NCBI GenBank assembly: GCA_012960245.1
Contig: DUBO01000050.1
Coordinates: forward strand, 140,159 to 204,158
From: Candidatus Binatota bacterium
GTDB lineage: Bacteria > Desulfobacterota > Binatia > UBA1149
Direction: 5' to 3'
DNA: 64,000 bases
Shown: positions 45,710 to 54,381 of the stretch, in pieces
How the letters are laid out: each line of letters starts with the position of its first letter
Numbering within the stretch: position 1 is the stretch's first letter
Position numbers and translations under genes: made by a program
Notes under the pieces: model-generated
Database searches by the model: none
What the model was told of the DNA's origin: nothing
What the model saw: the letters and a program-made list of their open reading frames with translations, nothing else

Positions 45710-45752
45710 ATCGGCTCCACGGGTGTTGGCCTTTTGAGGCAGGGGGCCCGGG

Positions 45753-46076
45753 ATGCCTTATACCACCCGTATAGATTGTCCTGACTGTGGGCGGCCGCTT
45801 ATCCGCAAGGGAGGCGGCCGCTGCTCTGCTTGCGGGGCATCGATAAGCGCCCACGTTGCGCGCGCGCGTCTGCGCGAAAAGCGCATAGAACAGGTCACCG
45901 CCGCTATTGCTACCGTCCTGGTCCTGGCCCTGTTCCTGTGGGCCGGTGGTGCCGGCCTCCTTGAAGGCATACTGGTTTACGCCGTGGGGGGGCTCGCGGT
46001 GTGGTGGTGGGCCAAGGGTACCTTCTGGAGTCGACGGCTGCCGGCCGATGACGAGGCCGATGACGAGGGCGACTGA
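45753..46076 (+). CDS. Small zinc-ribbon membrane protein
   Basis: 107 aa. Two CxxC pairs at the N-terminus (DCPDCGRP and RCSACGAS) form a zinc-ribbon, followed by a basic helix (RARLREKRIEQ), two hydrophobic segments (residues ~49-63 and ~66-86) and an acidic tail (DDEADDEGD). No function known. The ATG lies 43 bases after the preceding gene; codon usage is normal for the window. Confidence 0.6.
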   Translation: MPYTTRIDCPDCGRPLIRKGGGRCSACGASISAHVARARLREKRIEQVTAAIATVLVLALFLWAGGAGLLEGILVYAVGGLAVWWWAKGTFWSRRLPADDEADDEGD

Positions 46077-46082
46077 CCGTTC

Positions 46083-46847
46083 TCAGTCCTGTTGGCTGGG
46101 GTCCAGCTGCAGGTAGTCACCCAGCCAGGCGACTGCAATATAGAACGGGCCCGTGTCGAGCAGCGCTATCGTGAACTTAAAAACGTAGGCCGAGCTTATG
46201 AATACAAGCAGCTGGGCGGCCACGGGGCGCGCAGGGTCTATCGGCAGGGCGCCGGCCCAGTAGTGGGTGATCGTAATCACGGCCACGCTGTCCACCAGCT
46301 GGCTCACCATGGTCGAACCGTTATTTCTCAACCACAGGTGGCGCCCGTTGGTGAGCCGTTTCCAGAAATGAAACAGCTGCACGTCTATCAACTGGGCGGC
46401 CAGGTAGGCCACCATCGATGCCGTGACGGCGCCGAAGGCGAGTTCGCGCAGCCCGAAAAACACTTTGCTGGCGTCGCCCTCCCCCGCCCCGGGCAGCACG
46501 CCACCGAGCCAGAGGATGAACACGACCCAGGCGTTGAGTCCCAGGCCGGTCATGACCACGGCGTTGGTGCGACGCTTGCCGTAGAACTCCGACAACAGGT
46601 CGGTACATAGGAAGGTCAGCGGGTAGGGCAGCACGCCGACGGCCAGGATCATGGGTACGGTTATATTTACGAACGGCAGCGTGAAGGACAGGTCAATGAA
46701 GCGGGTGATGCCGAGTAGGTTGAGCATCGTCAGGGTGCCGAGAAAAAAACCCGACAACACGAGAAAAACGTTTTCCCTGCGCCTGCTTATCGTTGTCGTC
46801 AGCTGGGAGGCCGTCGGATCCTTGGAGCTTGGGAACATAGCTTGCAT
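46083..46847 (-). CDS. YhhQ/VUT-family queuosine-precursor transporter
   Basis: A ~255-aa inner-membrane protein with about six hydrophobic segments. Family marks: VFLVLSGFFLGTLTMLNLLG, LTFLCTDLLSEFYGKRRTN, and the C-terminal RNNGSTMVSQLVDSVAVI. The family imports queuosine precursors (7-cyano- or 7-aminomethyl-deazaguanine). ATG 46847 chosen; GTG 46868 or ATG 46838 are possible. No preQ1 riboswitch is recognisable in the short gap (46869-46931) shared with divergent pepA. Confidence 0.85.
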   Translation of the reverse strand: MQAMFPSSKDPTASQLTTTISRRRENVFLVLSGFFLGTLTMLNLLGITRFIDLSFTLPFVNITVPMILAVGVLPYPLTFLCTDLLSEFYGKRRTNAVVMTGLGLNAWVVFILWLGGVLPGAGEGDASKVFFGLRELAFGAVTASMVAYLAAQLIDVQLFHFWKRLTNGRHLWLRNNGSTMVSQLVDSVAVITITHYWAGALPIDPARPVAAQLLVFISSAYVFKFTIALLDTGPFYIAVAWLGDYLQLDPSQQD

Positions 46848-46931
46848 CTGTAGCCGCGAGCAGCCCACCTGGCAAGCCGGGCGTTGACCGGGTGGTGGGG
46901 CTGAAGTAAACGAAACTGCGGAGGAACACTG

Positions 46932-48398
46932 GTGAAAGTAATAATCGGAACGGGTAAAGCTGGAGAATTGAAGGATGACCTTCTGGTCATTCCTGTATCG
47001 CTTGGTTCAGAAACGGCCGGTGCGGTGCGTGAACTGTCGGCCGAGGGCAAGCGCGCTGTTGCGCGACGGGTGAAGATGACGGCCTACAAGGGCTCGTCGG
47101 GGGCCAGGCTGCTCGTGCAGTTGGCCGACCGCGACGTGCTGCTGGTGGGTATCGGCGGTGCCGACGACAGTGACCTCGAATACCTGCGGCGTGCTGCGGC
47201 GCGTGGCCGCGCGGTGGCGGGCGAGGTACGGGCAAAGAGGGTCGCCATCTGTCTTTCGGGTGCCGTGCGTCCCGAGCGCGTCAAGGCGGCCATAGAGGGC
47301 TTCACGCTGGCGGGTTACCGCTTTGATCGCTACCGTTCGGGCGACAAGAGCAGCTACGCGGGTCCCTCGAGGCTCACCGTTAACGGCACGCGGCTGAAGC
47401 GCGACGCGGCCAGCCGCAAAGCCGTAAGCGAGGCTGGCGTCGCGTGCGAATCGGTGGCCCTGGTGCGCGATCTCGTAAACGAGATGTCGAGCGTCAAGAC
47501 GCCCTCGTACCTTGTAAAGACCGCGCGCTCGATCACCCGCGGCACGGGGATACGTTGCGAGGTCTGGCAGGGTAAGCGCCTGCAGGACGAGGGCATGAAC
47601 GGCATCATTGCGGTGTCGGCCGGCAGCGCCGAGCCTGGCGCGTTCCTGCGCATGACTTACAAGCCCAGTGGAAAGCCGCGCGCGTGCGTGGCCATCGTCG
47701 GCAAGGGTGTGACCTTCGATTCAGGTGGCCTTTCGCTCAAGCCGGCCAAGTCGATGGAGTGGATGAAGCAGGACATGTCGGGCGCAGCGGTAGTGCTGGG
47801 CGTCATGAAGGCCTTGCCCGCGCTGGCCCCGCAGGTTGAGGTTCGCGGTTACATAGCGGCCGCCGAGAACATGCCCGGGCAGGGGGCCCAGAAGCCGGGC
47901 GACATCATCACCTACCGAAACGGCAAGACTGCCGAGGTACTCAATACCGACGCCGAGGGCAGGCTGGTGCTGGCCGACGCGCTCTGCGTGGCCTCCGAAG
48001 ATAAGCCCGACTGCATAATCGACCTGGCCACTCTCACCGGCGCGTGCATGGTGGCGCTGGGCAGCAGCGTGGCCGGTGTCATGGGCAACGACCAGGCACT
48101 GGTGGACGAACTTATCGCGCATGGCAACCAGACCGGCGAGCGCATGTGGCAGCTGCCCTTGGTTGAGGACTACCGATCCGACATCAAGTCGAGCGTGGCT
48201 GACATCAAGAACATCGGCGCGGGCTACGGCGGCACGATAACCGCGGCCATGTTCCTCGAGGCTTTCGTAGATGACGTGTCCTGGGCTCACATCGACATAG
48301 CCGGACCCGCCTTCGCCGAGAAGCCGGCGCCCTACGCGCCGCGGGGTGGCACTGGCTTCGGCGTTCGCGCGCTGCTGTCCTACCTGGCGAAGATCTAG
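46932..48398 (+). CDS. pepA: Cytosol (leucyl) aminopeptidase
   Basis: An M17 metallo-aminopeptidase of 488 aa. The C-terminal catalytic domain has GKGVTFDSGGLSLKPAKSM, MKQDMSGAA, IAAAENMPGQGAQKPGD and the signature NTDAEGRLVLADAL, which hold the two-metal site. GTG start with GCGGAGGAA 7-8 bases upstream. In some bacteria PepA also binds DNA at cer-like sites, but no such site is visible here. Confidence 0.96.
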   Translation: MKVIIGTGKAGELKDDLLVIPVSLGSETAGAVRELSAEGKRAVARRVKMTAYKGSSGARLLVQLADRDVLLVGIGGADDSDLEYLRRAAARGRAVAGEVRAKRVAICLSGAVRPERVKAAIEGFTLAGYRFDRYRSGDKSSYAGPSRLTVNGTRLKRDAASRKAVSEAGVACESVALVRDLVNEMSSVKTPSYLVKTARSITRGTGIRCEVWQGKRLQDEGMNGIIAVSAGSAEPGAFLRMTYKPSGKPRACVAIVGKGVTFDSGGLSLKPAKSMEWMKQDMSGAAVVLGVMKALPALAPQVEVRGYIAAAENMPGQGAQKPGDIITYRNGKTAEVLNTDAEGRLVLADALCVASEDKPDCIIDLATLTGACMVALGSSVAGVMGNDQALVDELIAHGNQTGERMWQLPLVEDYRSDIKSSVADIKNIGAGYGGTITAAMFLEAFVDDVSWAHIDIAGPAFAEKPAPYAPRGGTGFGVRALLSYLAKI

Positions 48399-48420
48399 CT
48401 GCGAGCCGCGACGGGGGCGC

Positions 48421-49728
48421 TTAGTCGAGCAGGCCGCGGAGCAGCTCGAGCGCCTGCTCGCGTGTTTCCAGCTGGCCTTCGAGTTGGGCGTCTTCGACGG
48501 TGGCCAGCAGTTCTTTGAAACGTGGGCCGGGCTTCATACCCATCTCCACGAGATCGTGGCCCGTGACCAACGGTGCTGGCTTGATGACTTCTTCGGGCAG
48601 GTCGCGCAGCGAGTCGCTGCAGAACTGGTAATCGCCCAGGTCTGAGCTCGAAGACGTGCTGTCCATGCGCACCAGTTCGAGTAGTTCTTCTATTCCGTCC
48701 TGGCCGAGGAAGCGCTTCAACGTGGACTGCTTCATGTCCCTGGCGCTGCAGTGGCGCAGGTGCTGATCGACGAGAAACGATACCCTCTCGATGGTGGCGT
48801 TACTCATGCGCAGACGGCGGCATATGGATTCGGCCATGCGGCTGCCGTCGCGGGTGTGGCCGTGGAAGGTGTGTCGTCCGTCCCTGATCACGTGGCAGGG
48901 CGGTTTGGCGACGTCGTGCAGCAGGAGGCCGAGCGCGAGCGTTGCCGTGCAGCCGGCCTCAAGCTGCTCTATGCAGGCCAGCGTGTGTACGTAGACGTCG
49001 CCCTCGGGATGGAAGTCGCTGTCCTGCTCGACGCCTTTCATCGCCGTGATTTCGGGTAGCACGATCTCGAGAAGCCCGGCCTCGTCCATGAGTTCGAAAC
49101 CGCGCCTGGCCGATCCTTCTGTAAGTACGCGCACGAGTTCATCGGCTATGCGTTCGGCCGAAACCAGTTCGAGCGTATCGGCGTGATCGCGCGCGGCCTG
49201 CATGGTGGCGGGGTCGATTTCGAAACCCAGGCGTGCCGCGAAACGCACGGCTCGCAACATGCGCAGCCTGTCTTCCGAAAAACGTTTGACCGGGTCGCCG
49301 ACCGCCCTGACCAGGCCGGCCTCGAGGTCACGCTTGCCGTTGTTGTAATCGATGATTTCATCGGTGAGCGGGTCTTCGAACATCGAGTTGATGGTGAAGT
49401 CACGGCGATCGGAGTCGGCGTGGGCGTCGGCGAAGGTAACCGTTTCGGGGTGACGGCCGTCCAGGTAATCGCCATCGCTGCGGAAGGTGGCTACCTCGAA
49501 GGAGTAGCCCCGGTAGTTCACGACCAGGATTCCGAAACGCCGGCCAACGGCAATGGTGCGATCGAAGATGGACTCCACCTGCTCGGGCCGGGCCGAGGTG
49601 GCAATGTCGTAGTCTCCCGGCTCGAGGTTGAGAAGAACGTCGCGGACGCAGCCCCCGGCAAAAAGGGCCACGTGGCCGGCGTCGACCAGCTTCTGGACCA
49701 GCTCAGTGGCTGTGGCGCGCAGCGACAT
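48421..49728 (-). CDS. tRNA nucleotidyltransferase / poly(A) polymerase family, with HD domain
   Basis: A 435-aa class II nucleotidyltransferase: ALFAGGCVRDVLLNLEPGDYDIATSA holds the G-G-x-V-R-D and D-x-D motifs (split here at residues ~20-46), then RRDFTINSMFED and SEDRLRMLRAVRFAARLGFE. A C-terminal HD phosphohydrolase domain begins with VHTLACIEQLE and LLLHDVAKP. It adds or repairs the CCA end of tRNA, or polyadenylates RNA; sequence alone does not decide. The tRNA-Pro in this window already encodes CCA. Divergent from selA. Confidence 0.9.
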   Translation of the reverse strand: MSLRATATELVQKLVDAGHVALFAGGCVRDVLLNLEPGDYDIATSARPEQVESIFDRTIAVGRRFGILVVNYRGYSFEVATFRSDGDYLDGRHPETVTFADAHADSDRRDFTINSMFEDPLTDEIIDYNNGKRDLEAGLVRAVGDPVKRFSEDRLRMLRAVRFAARLGFEIDPATMQAARDHADTLELVSAERIADELVRVLTEGSARRGFELMDEAGLLEIVLPEITAMKGVEQDSDFHPEGDVYVHTLACIEQLEAGCTATLALGLLLHDVAKPPCHVIRDGRHTFHGHTRDGSRMAESICRRLRMSNATIERVSFLVDQHLRHCSARDMKQSTLKRFLGQDGIEELLELVRMDSTSSSSDLGDYQFCSDSLRDLPEEVIKPAPLVTGHDLVEMGMKPGPRFKELLATVEDAQLEGQLETREQALELLRGLLD

Positions 49729-49832
49729 GCGTGGATGCTTTCACGCGGCGCCGTCCAAGGTCAAGCGAGGGCAGGCCGCCCTCCCCTCCGGTCCGTTTGT
49801 CTGGCGGGTGGGAAAGGGGCAGATTACCGGCC

Positions 49833-51257
49833 GTGGCTGCGCGTTCAGACAAACTCGCCGATCTTCCCTCTGTGGACAGCGTTCTCGCGGGCTCGCGTGG
49901 GAGGTCGCTGCTCGAGCGCTGGTCGCGCACGGCACTGGTCGAGGCTACCCGGAAGGTCATCGAAGCCTTGCGGCGCGTCCTGCTGGCGCAGGAAGAGCTG
50001 GCCGACGAGGAGCTCAGTGCCGACGCTGTTGGCCTGGCCGCGGCCGCGCTGCTCGAGTCGGGCGAGCGGGCCGCGCCCGCCGAGATGGTAAACGCCACCG
50101 GGGTTATCCTTCACACCAACCTCGGGCGCGCTCTGCTCGCGGACGAGGCTGCCGAGGCAGCGATGCGGGCCGCCACCGCGCCCTGCGCCCTGGAGTACGA
50201 TATAGACAGCGCCGGCCGCGGTGACCGGGATTCGATCGTCGAGCAGCACCTGGTCGCGCTCACCGGTGCCGAGGCCGCGACGGTGGTCAACAACAACGCC
50301 GCCGCTGTCCTGCTCACCCTGGCTTCGCTGGCCGAGGGCCGCGAGGTACTCGTGTCGCGCGGCGAACTGGTAGAGATTGGTGGCTCGTTTCGCATCCCCG
50401 ATGTCATGGTCGCCAGCGGCGCGGTGATGCGAGAAGTGGGCACCACCAACCGTACCCACCTGGCCGATTACGAACAGGCCCTTGGCGTTAATTCGGCCAT
50501 GCTGCTCAAGGTGCACCCGAGCAATTACCGCGTGGAGGGTTTTACCTCGGCCGTGTCCATAGCCGAGCTGGCCGGGCTGGCGTCGGAGAGGCCTGGCCTG
50601 CACGTGGTCGAGGATCTCGGTTCGGGTGCTCTGCTCGACCTGTCGCGCTGGGGATTGCCCGGCGAACCGCTCGTGGCCGACAGGCTGCGCGCGGGCGCCG
50701 ACCTGGTGACCTTCAGTGGCGACAAGCTGCTGGGCGGCCCGCAGTGTGGCATCGTGGTCGGCCGTCGAGATCTCGTCGAGCAACTGCGTCGCAGTCCGCT
50801 CAAGCGCGCGCTACGCTGCGACAAGATGACCCTGGCCGCTCTCGACGCGACACTGAGGATTTATCGCTTCAAGCCCCAGCCCGAAAAACTCGTGCCAACA
50901 CTGGATTTTCTTTCGCGGGACGTTCAACTGCTCGATGAACTCGGGGCAAGGGCCACCGAGCTCGTGGCGGGCTGGCTGGGTGAGGATTACAGCGTGGAGT
51001 TACAACCTTCGCGCGCGCGCGTGGGCAGCGGTGCGCAACCGGGCGTAGACATAGAGTCGAGGGCCGTGGCCGTCACTTCGCCTTCCGAAAGCGCCGACAG
51101 CATTGCCCGCAGGTTCAGGGAGCTTCCGCGACCGGTCATCGGGCGCATAGAAGGCGACGTGTTTCTGCTCGACCTCGCGGCGGTCAAAGACGCCGAGTCT
51201 CTCGTTGGAGAAGGCTCCCGGGCAGGTGGCAACCGGCGGTCAACAGGCGGCAAGTGA
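49833..51257 (+). CDS. selA: L-seryl-tRNA(Sec) selenium transferase
   Basis: Converts seryl-tRNA-Sec to selenocysteyl-tRNA-Sec using selenophosphate. A PLP enzyme of about 474 aa: LADLPSVDSVLAG at the N-terminus, MVNATGVILHTNLGRALLADEA, EYDIDSAGRGDRD, VNNNAAAVLL, and FSGDKLLGGPQCGIVVG with PLP Lys298. I chose GTG 49833, which gives the family's usual length (E. coli 463); a longer frame from ATG 49731 would begin only 2 bases from the divergent gene and adds unconserved sequence. The stop overlaps the selB start (GTGA). Confidence 0.95.
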   Translation: MAARSDKLADLPSVDSVLAGSRGRSLLERWSRTALVEATRKVIEALRRVLLAQEELADEELSADAVGLAAAALLESGERAAPAEMVNATGVILHTNLGRALLADEAAEAAMRAATAPCALEYDIDSAGRGDRDSIVEQHLVALTGAEAATVVNNNAAAVLLTLASLAEGREVLVSRGELVEIGGSFRIPDVMVASGAVMREVGTTNRTHLADYEQALGVNSAMLLKVHPSNYRVEGFTSAVSIAELAGLASERPGLHVVEDLGSGALLDLSRWGLPGEPLVADRLRAGADLVTFSGDKLLGGPQCGIVVGRRDLVEQLRRSPLKRALRCDKMTLAALDATLRIYRFKPQPEKLVPTLDFLSRDVQLLDELGARATELVAGWLGEDYSVELQPSRARVGSGAQPGVDIESRAVAVTSPSESADSIARRFRELPRPVIGRIEGDVFLLDLAAVKDAESLVGEGSRAGGNRRSTGGK

Positions 51258-53170
51258 AAGCGATCGTAGGCACTGCCGGGCACATTGACCACGGTAAGTC
51301 GGCGCTGGTCAAGGCGCTCACGGGGGTCGAAACCGACCGCCTTCCCGAGGAACAACAGCGGGGCATCTCGATAGAGCTGGGCTTTGCCTGGATGGAACAC
51401 CCATCGGGAGGACGCGTCGGGCTGGTCGACGTGCCGGGACACGAACGCTTCATCAGGCAGATGCTTGCCGGCGCCCAGGGTTTTGACCTCGTGCTCATGA
51501 CAGTGGCGGCCGATGACGGTGTGATGCCGCAGACCGAGGAACACTTTGACATCGTCCACCTGCTCGGAGCCCGGGCGATGATTTTCGTTATTACCAAGTG
51601 CGATCTCGCCGACGCCGCTCGCATTGCCGACGTGCGCGAAGAGATACAGATACTCGCCGCCGATACGCCGTTTGAAAACTCGGTCGTACAAGAGGTGAGC
51701 GCGCGCAGCGGAGCGGGCATCGAAGAGCTACGTGCCGTCTTGTTTACCGGCCTCGAACAGCTCGAACGTCCCGACCGACCGGGGGTGTTCCGCATGCCTA
51801 TCGACAGGTCCTTTGTTCTCAAGGGGCACGGCACGGTCGTTACCGGTACGGCGGCGGGTGGCTCGCTCGCGCCGGGTGACGAAATAGTAGTATTGCCGGG
51901 GAGGGCCGGGGGCCGGGTGCGCGAGATACAGGTGCACGGAGAAAAAGTAGACCGGGTCTGGGCCGGACAGCGCGTTGCTTTGAACCTGTCGGGTGTAGAC
52001 CGTTCGCAGGCCGGGCGTGGCGACACCGTGGCGACACCTGGCGTGGAGATAGAGACCGATCGCTTCGACGCCCTGGTCGAACTGCGCCCCTCGGCTCGCA
52101 ACCCGGTGGCGTCGCACGAACGCGTGAGGATCTACGTGGGCACCGATGAGCTGGCCGGGCGCGTGCTCTGGCTCGACGGTGTCGAATCGCTCGAGCCACG
52201 CGGCAGGGCATGGGCGCAGCTCGTGCTTTCGCGGCCGGCCATTGTGCTGGCCGGCGATCGCTTCGTGATCCGCGATCAGACGGCGGCCCGCACCCTGGGT
52301 GGTGGCAGCGTGGTGTTGCCGCGAGCGCCCCGGCATCGCCCCCGCGAGAGCGGGGTCGGGCAGAGGCTGTATACCATGATGAATGGCTCGCCGCTGGAAC
52401 GCGCGCTCGCCTATCTCGATGCTGTTTCTTCGCTGGGGGCTTCGCCCGCGGAGCTGGCGATTTTTCTCGGCGTAGAGCCGACGGAACTCGTTGCCATGAC
52501 GGGCGAGTCGTTGGTCATGCTCCCCGACAGTAAGAAGGCCCAGCTGGTGGTCAGCACGGCCGGCCTGGAGGCTTTTCGCGATGGCCTGGTTGAGAGCGTT
52601 GGCGGCTGGTTGTCCGACAACAAGGACGCGGGTGGGCTGGAGTTGGAGCAGCTCCGGCGGGAGAGCGGTGGCGGGGTCGGCGGGGACACCCTGGACGCAA
52701 AGATTTTTCGCGTGATTGTCGACGAGATGGTCGCCGGCGGAATACTCGAGCGGGCCGGTAGCCGCGTGCTCTTGCCCGGTCACCGGGCCGAACTCGACGA
52801 GGGCGACCAGGCGCTGGCCGACCGCTTGTGTGGCCTGCTGGCCGAGGCGGGCTGCACGCCCCCGTTTGCGGGTGACCTGGCCGACAGCCTGGGCACCGAG
52901 CGCCGGCGCCTGGCCGGCATCGCCAGGGTGCTCGAGGAGCGCGGCCTCGTGGTGCGCGTAAGCCCTGATTTTATAGTAGATGCGGCGGTGGCGACCGGGC
53001 TCGAACAGCAGCTGAAAGACTTCCTCGCCGACAACGAGAAGATCACGGCGGCGGGTTTTCGCGACCTCATCGGCGCGTCGCGAAAATACTCTATTCCGTT
53101 GCTTGACTACTTCGACCATTCTGGTGTTACAATCCGTTCGGGTGACTACCGGCTGCTGCGCGAACAGTGA
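51254..53170 (+). CDS. selB: Selenocysteine-specific elongation factor
   Basis: SelB is a GTPase that brings Sec-tRNA to UGA codons marked by a SECIS hairpin. The 638-aa protein has a translational GTPase domain (GTAGHIDHGKSALVKALTG, DVPGHERFI, ITKCDLAD), EF-Tu-like beta-barrels (FVLKGHGTVVTGT), and C-terminal winged-helix repeats (from about residue 380) that bind the SECIS RNA. GTG start overlapping selA. 40 bases upstream of selD. Confidence 0.96.
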   Translation: MKAIVGTAGHIDHGKSALVKALTGVETDRLPEEQQRGISIELGFAWMEHPSGGRVGLVDVPGHERFIRQMLAGAQGFDLVLMTVAADDGVMPQTEEHFDIVHLLGARAMIFVITKCDLADAARIADVREEIQILAADTPFENSVVQEVSARSGAGIEELRAVLFTGLEQLERPDRPGVFRMPIDRSFVLKGHGTVVTGTAAGGSLAPGDEIVVLPGRAGGRVREIQVHGEKVDRVWAGQRVALNLSGVDRSQAGRGDTVATPGVEIETDRFDALVELRPSARNPVASHERVRIYVGTDELAGRVLWLDGVESLEPRGRAWAQLVLSRPAIVLAGDRFVIRDQTAARTLGGGSVVLPRAPRHRPRESGVGQRLYTMMNGSPLERALAYLDAVSSLGASPAELAIFLGVEPTELVAMTGESLVMLPDSKKAQLVVSTAGLEAFRDGLVESVGGWLSDNKDAGGLELEQLRRESGGGVGGDTLDAKIFRVIVDEMVAGGILERAGSRVLLPGHRAELDEGDQALADRLCGLLAEAGCTPPFAGDLADSLGTERRRLAGIARVLEERGLVVRVSPDFIVDAAVATGLEQQLKDFLADNEKITAAGFRDLIGASRKYSIPLLDYFDHSGVTIRSGDYRLLREQ

Positions 53171-53210
53171 AGGCATAGCGGCGGCTACGGTTGGGCGAGG
53201 AGAGTTCTTC

Positions 53211-54290
53211 ATGGCAAAGAAAGCGAAGACTGCCAGGGGTCGCGAGACAGTGAGGCTCACCGAGAAAGCGCGGGCCGGTGGTTGAGCTTCCAAGCTGGGT
53301 CCGTCGGACCTGGGCCGGATACTGGGTGGCCTACCGGGCAACGATGATCCTCGCCTGCTGGCGGGTATGACCGACAGCGAAGACGCGGGGGTCTACCGGC
53401 TGCGCTCGGACCTGGCGTTGGTGACGACCGTGGATTTTTTTACTCCCATGGTCGACGACCCCTACACCTTTGGCCAGGTGGCGGCCGCCAACGCCATGAG
53501 CGACGTCTACGCCATGGGTGGTCGGGTCGTAACGGCTCTCAACATAGTTACCTTCCCGCTCGGCGAGATGGGTAGCGAGGTGCTGACAGCCGTACTGGCG
53601 GGCGGAGATGAGAGAGTGCGCGCTGGAGGCGGCGTGGTCGTCGGTGGCCACACAGTGGAAGACAGCGATCTCAAGTACGGCATGGCGGTGAGTGGGCTTG
53701 TCCACCCCGATCGTATCGTGCGCAACGGTGGCGCGAAGGCTGGAGACCTGGTGGTCCTGACCAAGGCGCTGGGCACCGGTATCGTCTCGACTGGCATCAA
53801 GCAGCGCAAGACCACGCAGGCCGAAGAAGAAGCGGTCTCTAAATCAATGGTGGAGCTCAACGACATCGCCGCTTCGCTGATGCTGCGTTACCGGGTGCAC
53901 GCGTGTACTGACGTCACCGGGTTTGGGCTGGCTGGACACGCTGCCGAAATGGTGGCTGCCTCGAGCGGCGTCAAGATAGTATTCGATTCGACTGCATTAC
54001 CGCTGCTTCCGGGCACTGCGCGCCTGGCCGAGGCTGGCTTCACCACCGGCGGTGCCCGTCGCAACCGCGAGTTCCTGGGGGGTCGCCTGTCGCTGGGGCG
54101 CGACGCGGAACCGGCGACCGTAGAAGCCCTGCTTGACCCCCAGACCTCGGGAGGCCTGCTCATGGCGTTCGGACCCGACGATGCCCACCAACTGGTGGAA
54201 GCCCTGCACGACCGCGGTCTCAGGCCCGCCATCGTCGGCGAGGTGCAGGCGGCCGGTCCGCGCACACGCAACAGGGTGACACTGAAGTAA
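53211..54290 (+). CDS. selD: Selenide, water dikinase; predicted selenoprotein (in-frame UGA)
   Basis: SelD makes selenophosphate from selenide and ATP. The frame is 359 residues long if the TGA at 53283-53285 is read as selenocysteine (residue 25). Evidence for reading through: the same frame is homologous on both sides ([13 protein letters not shown] before; [13 protein letters not shown] after), and the TGA sits where E. coli SelD has its catalytic Cys17 followed by Gly-Cys-Lys. Downstream are [54 protein letters not shown] and [13 protein letters not shown] hairpin at SECIS spacing follows the TGA. ATG 53211 has GAGGAG upstream. Conventional gene callers would start it at 53367 and lose the active site. 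Confidence 0.93.
53283..53310 (+). promoter_or_regulatory. Selenocysteine UGA codon and candidate bacterial SECIS hairpin
   Basis: The TGA codon (53283-53285) is followed by a 5-bp stem, GGTCC (53298-53302) with GGACC (53306-53310), and loop GTC. The loop begins with G, 17 bases after the UGA, which is in the range known for bacterial SECIS elements read by SelB. The stem is short, and longer pairing with the flanks is possible. Confidence 0.75.
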
Positions 54291-54381
54291 CGTCATTTCA
54301 GTGTCGGACCTGGCCCCGCGGCCGTGTATACTATTTGCTGCTCCTGCATGTATTCAAGAGACAGGGGCAGAGGAGACAATA

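Noticed and set aside
48346..49500. Plus-strand frames antisense to the CCA-adding-type enzyme
   Set aside because: They mirror a well-conserved minus-strand gene and show no motifs of their own.
49731..49832. N-terminal extension of selA from ATG 49731
   Set aside because: Unconserved Pro/Arg-rich sequence two bases from the divergent gene; GTG 49833 gives the normal SelA start.
53367..54290. selD starting at ATG 53367
   Set aside because: This would remove the N-terminal 52 residues with the catalytic position; the upstream frame is homologous to SelD and separated only by one TGA at the Sec site.
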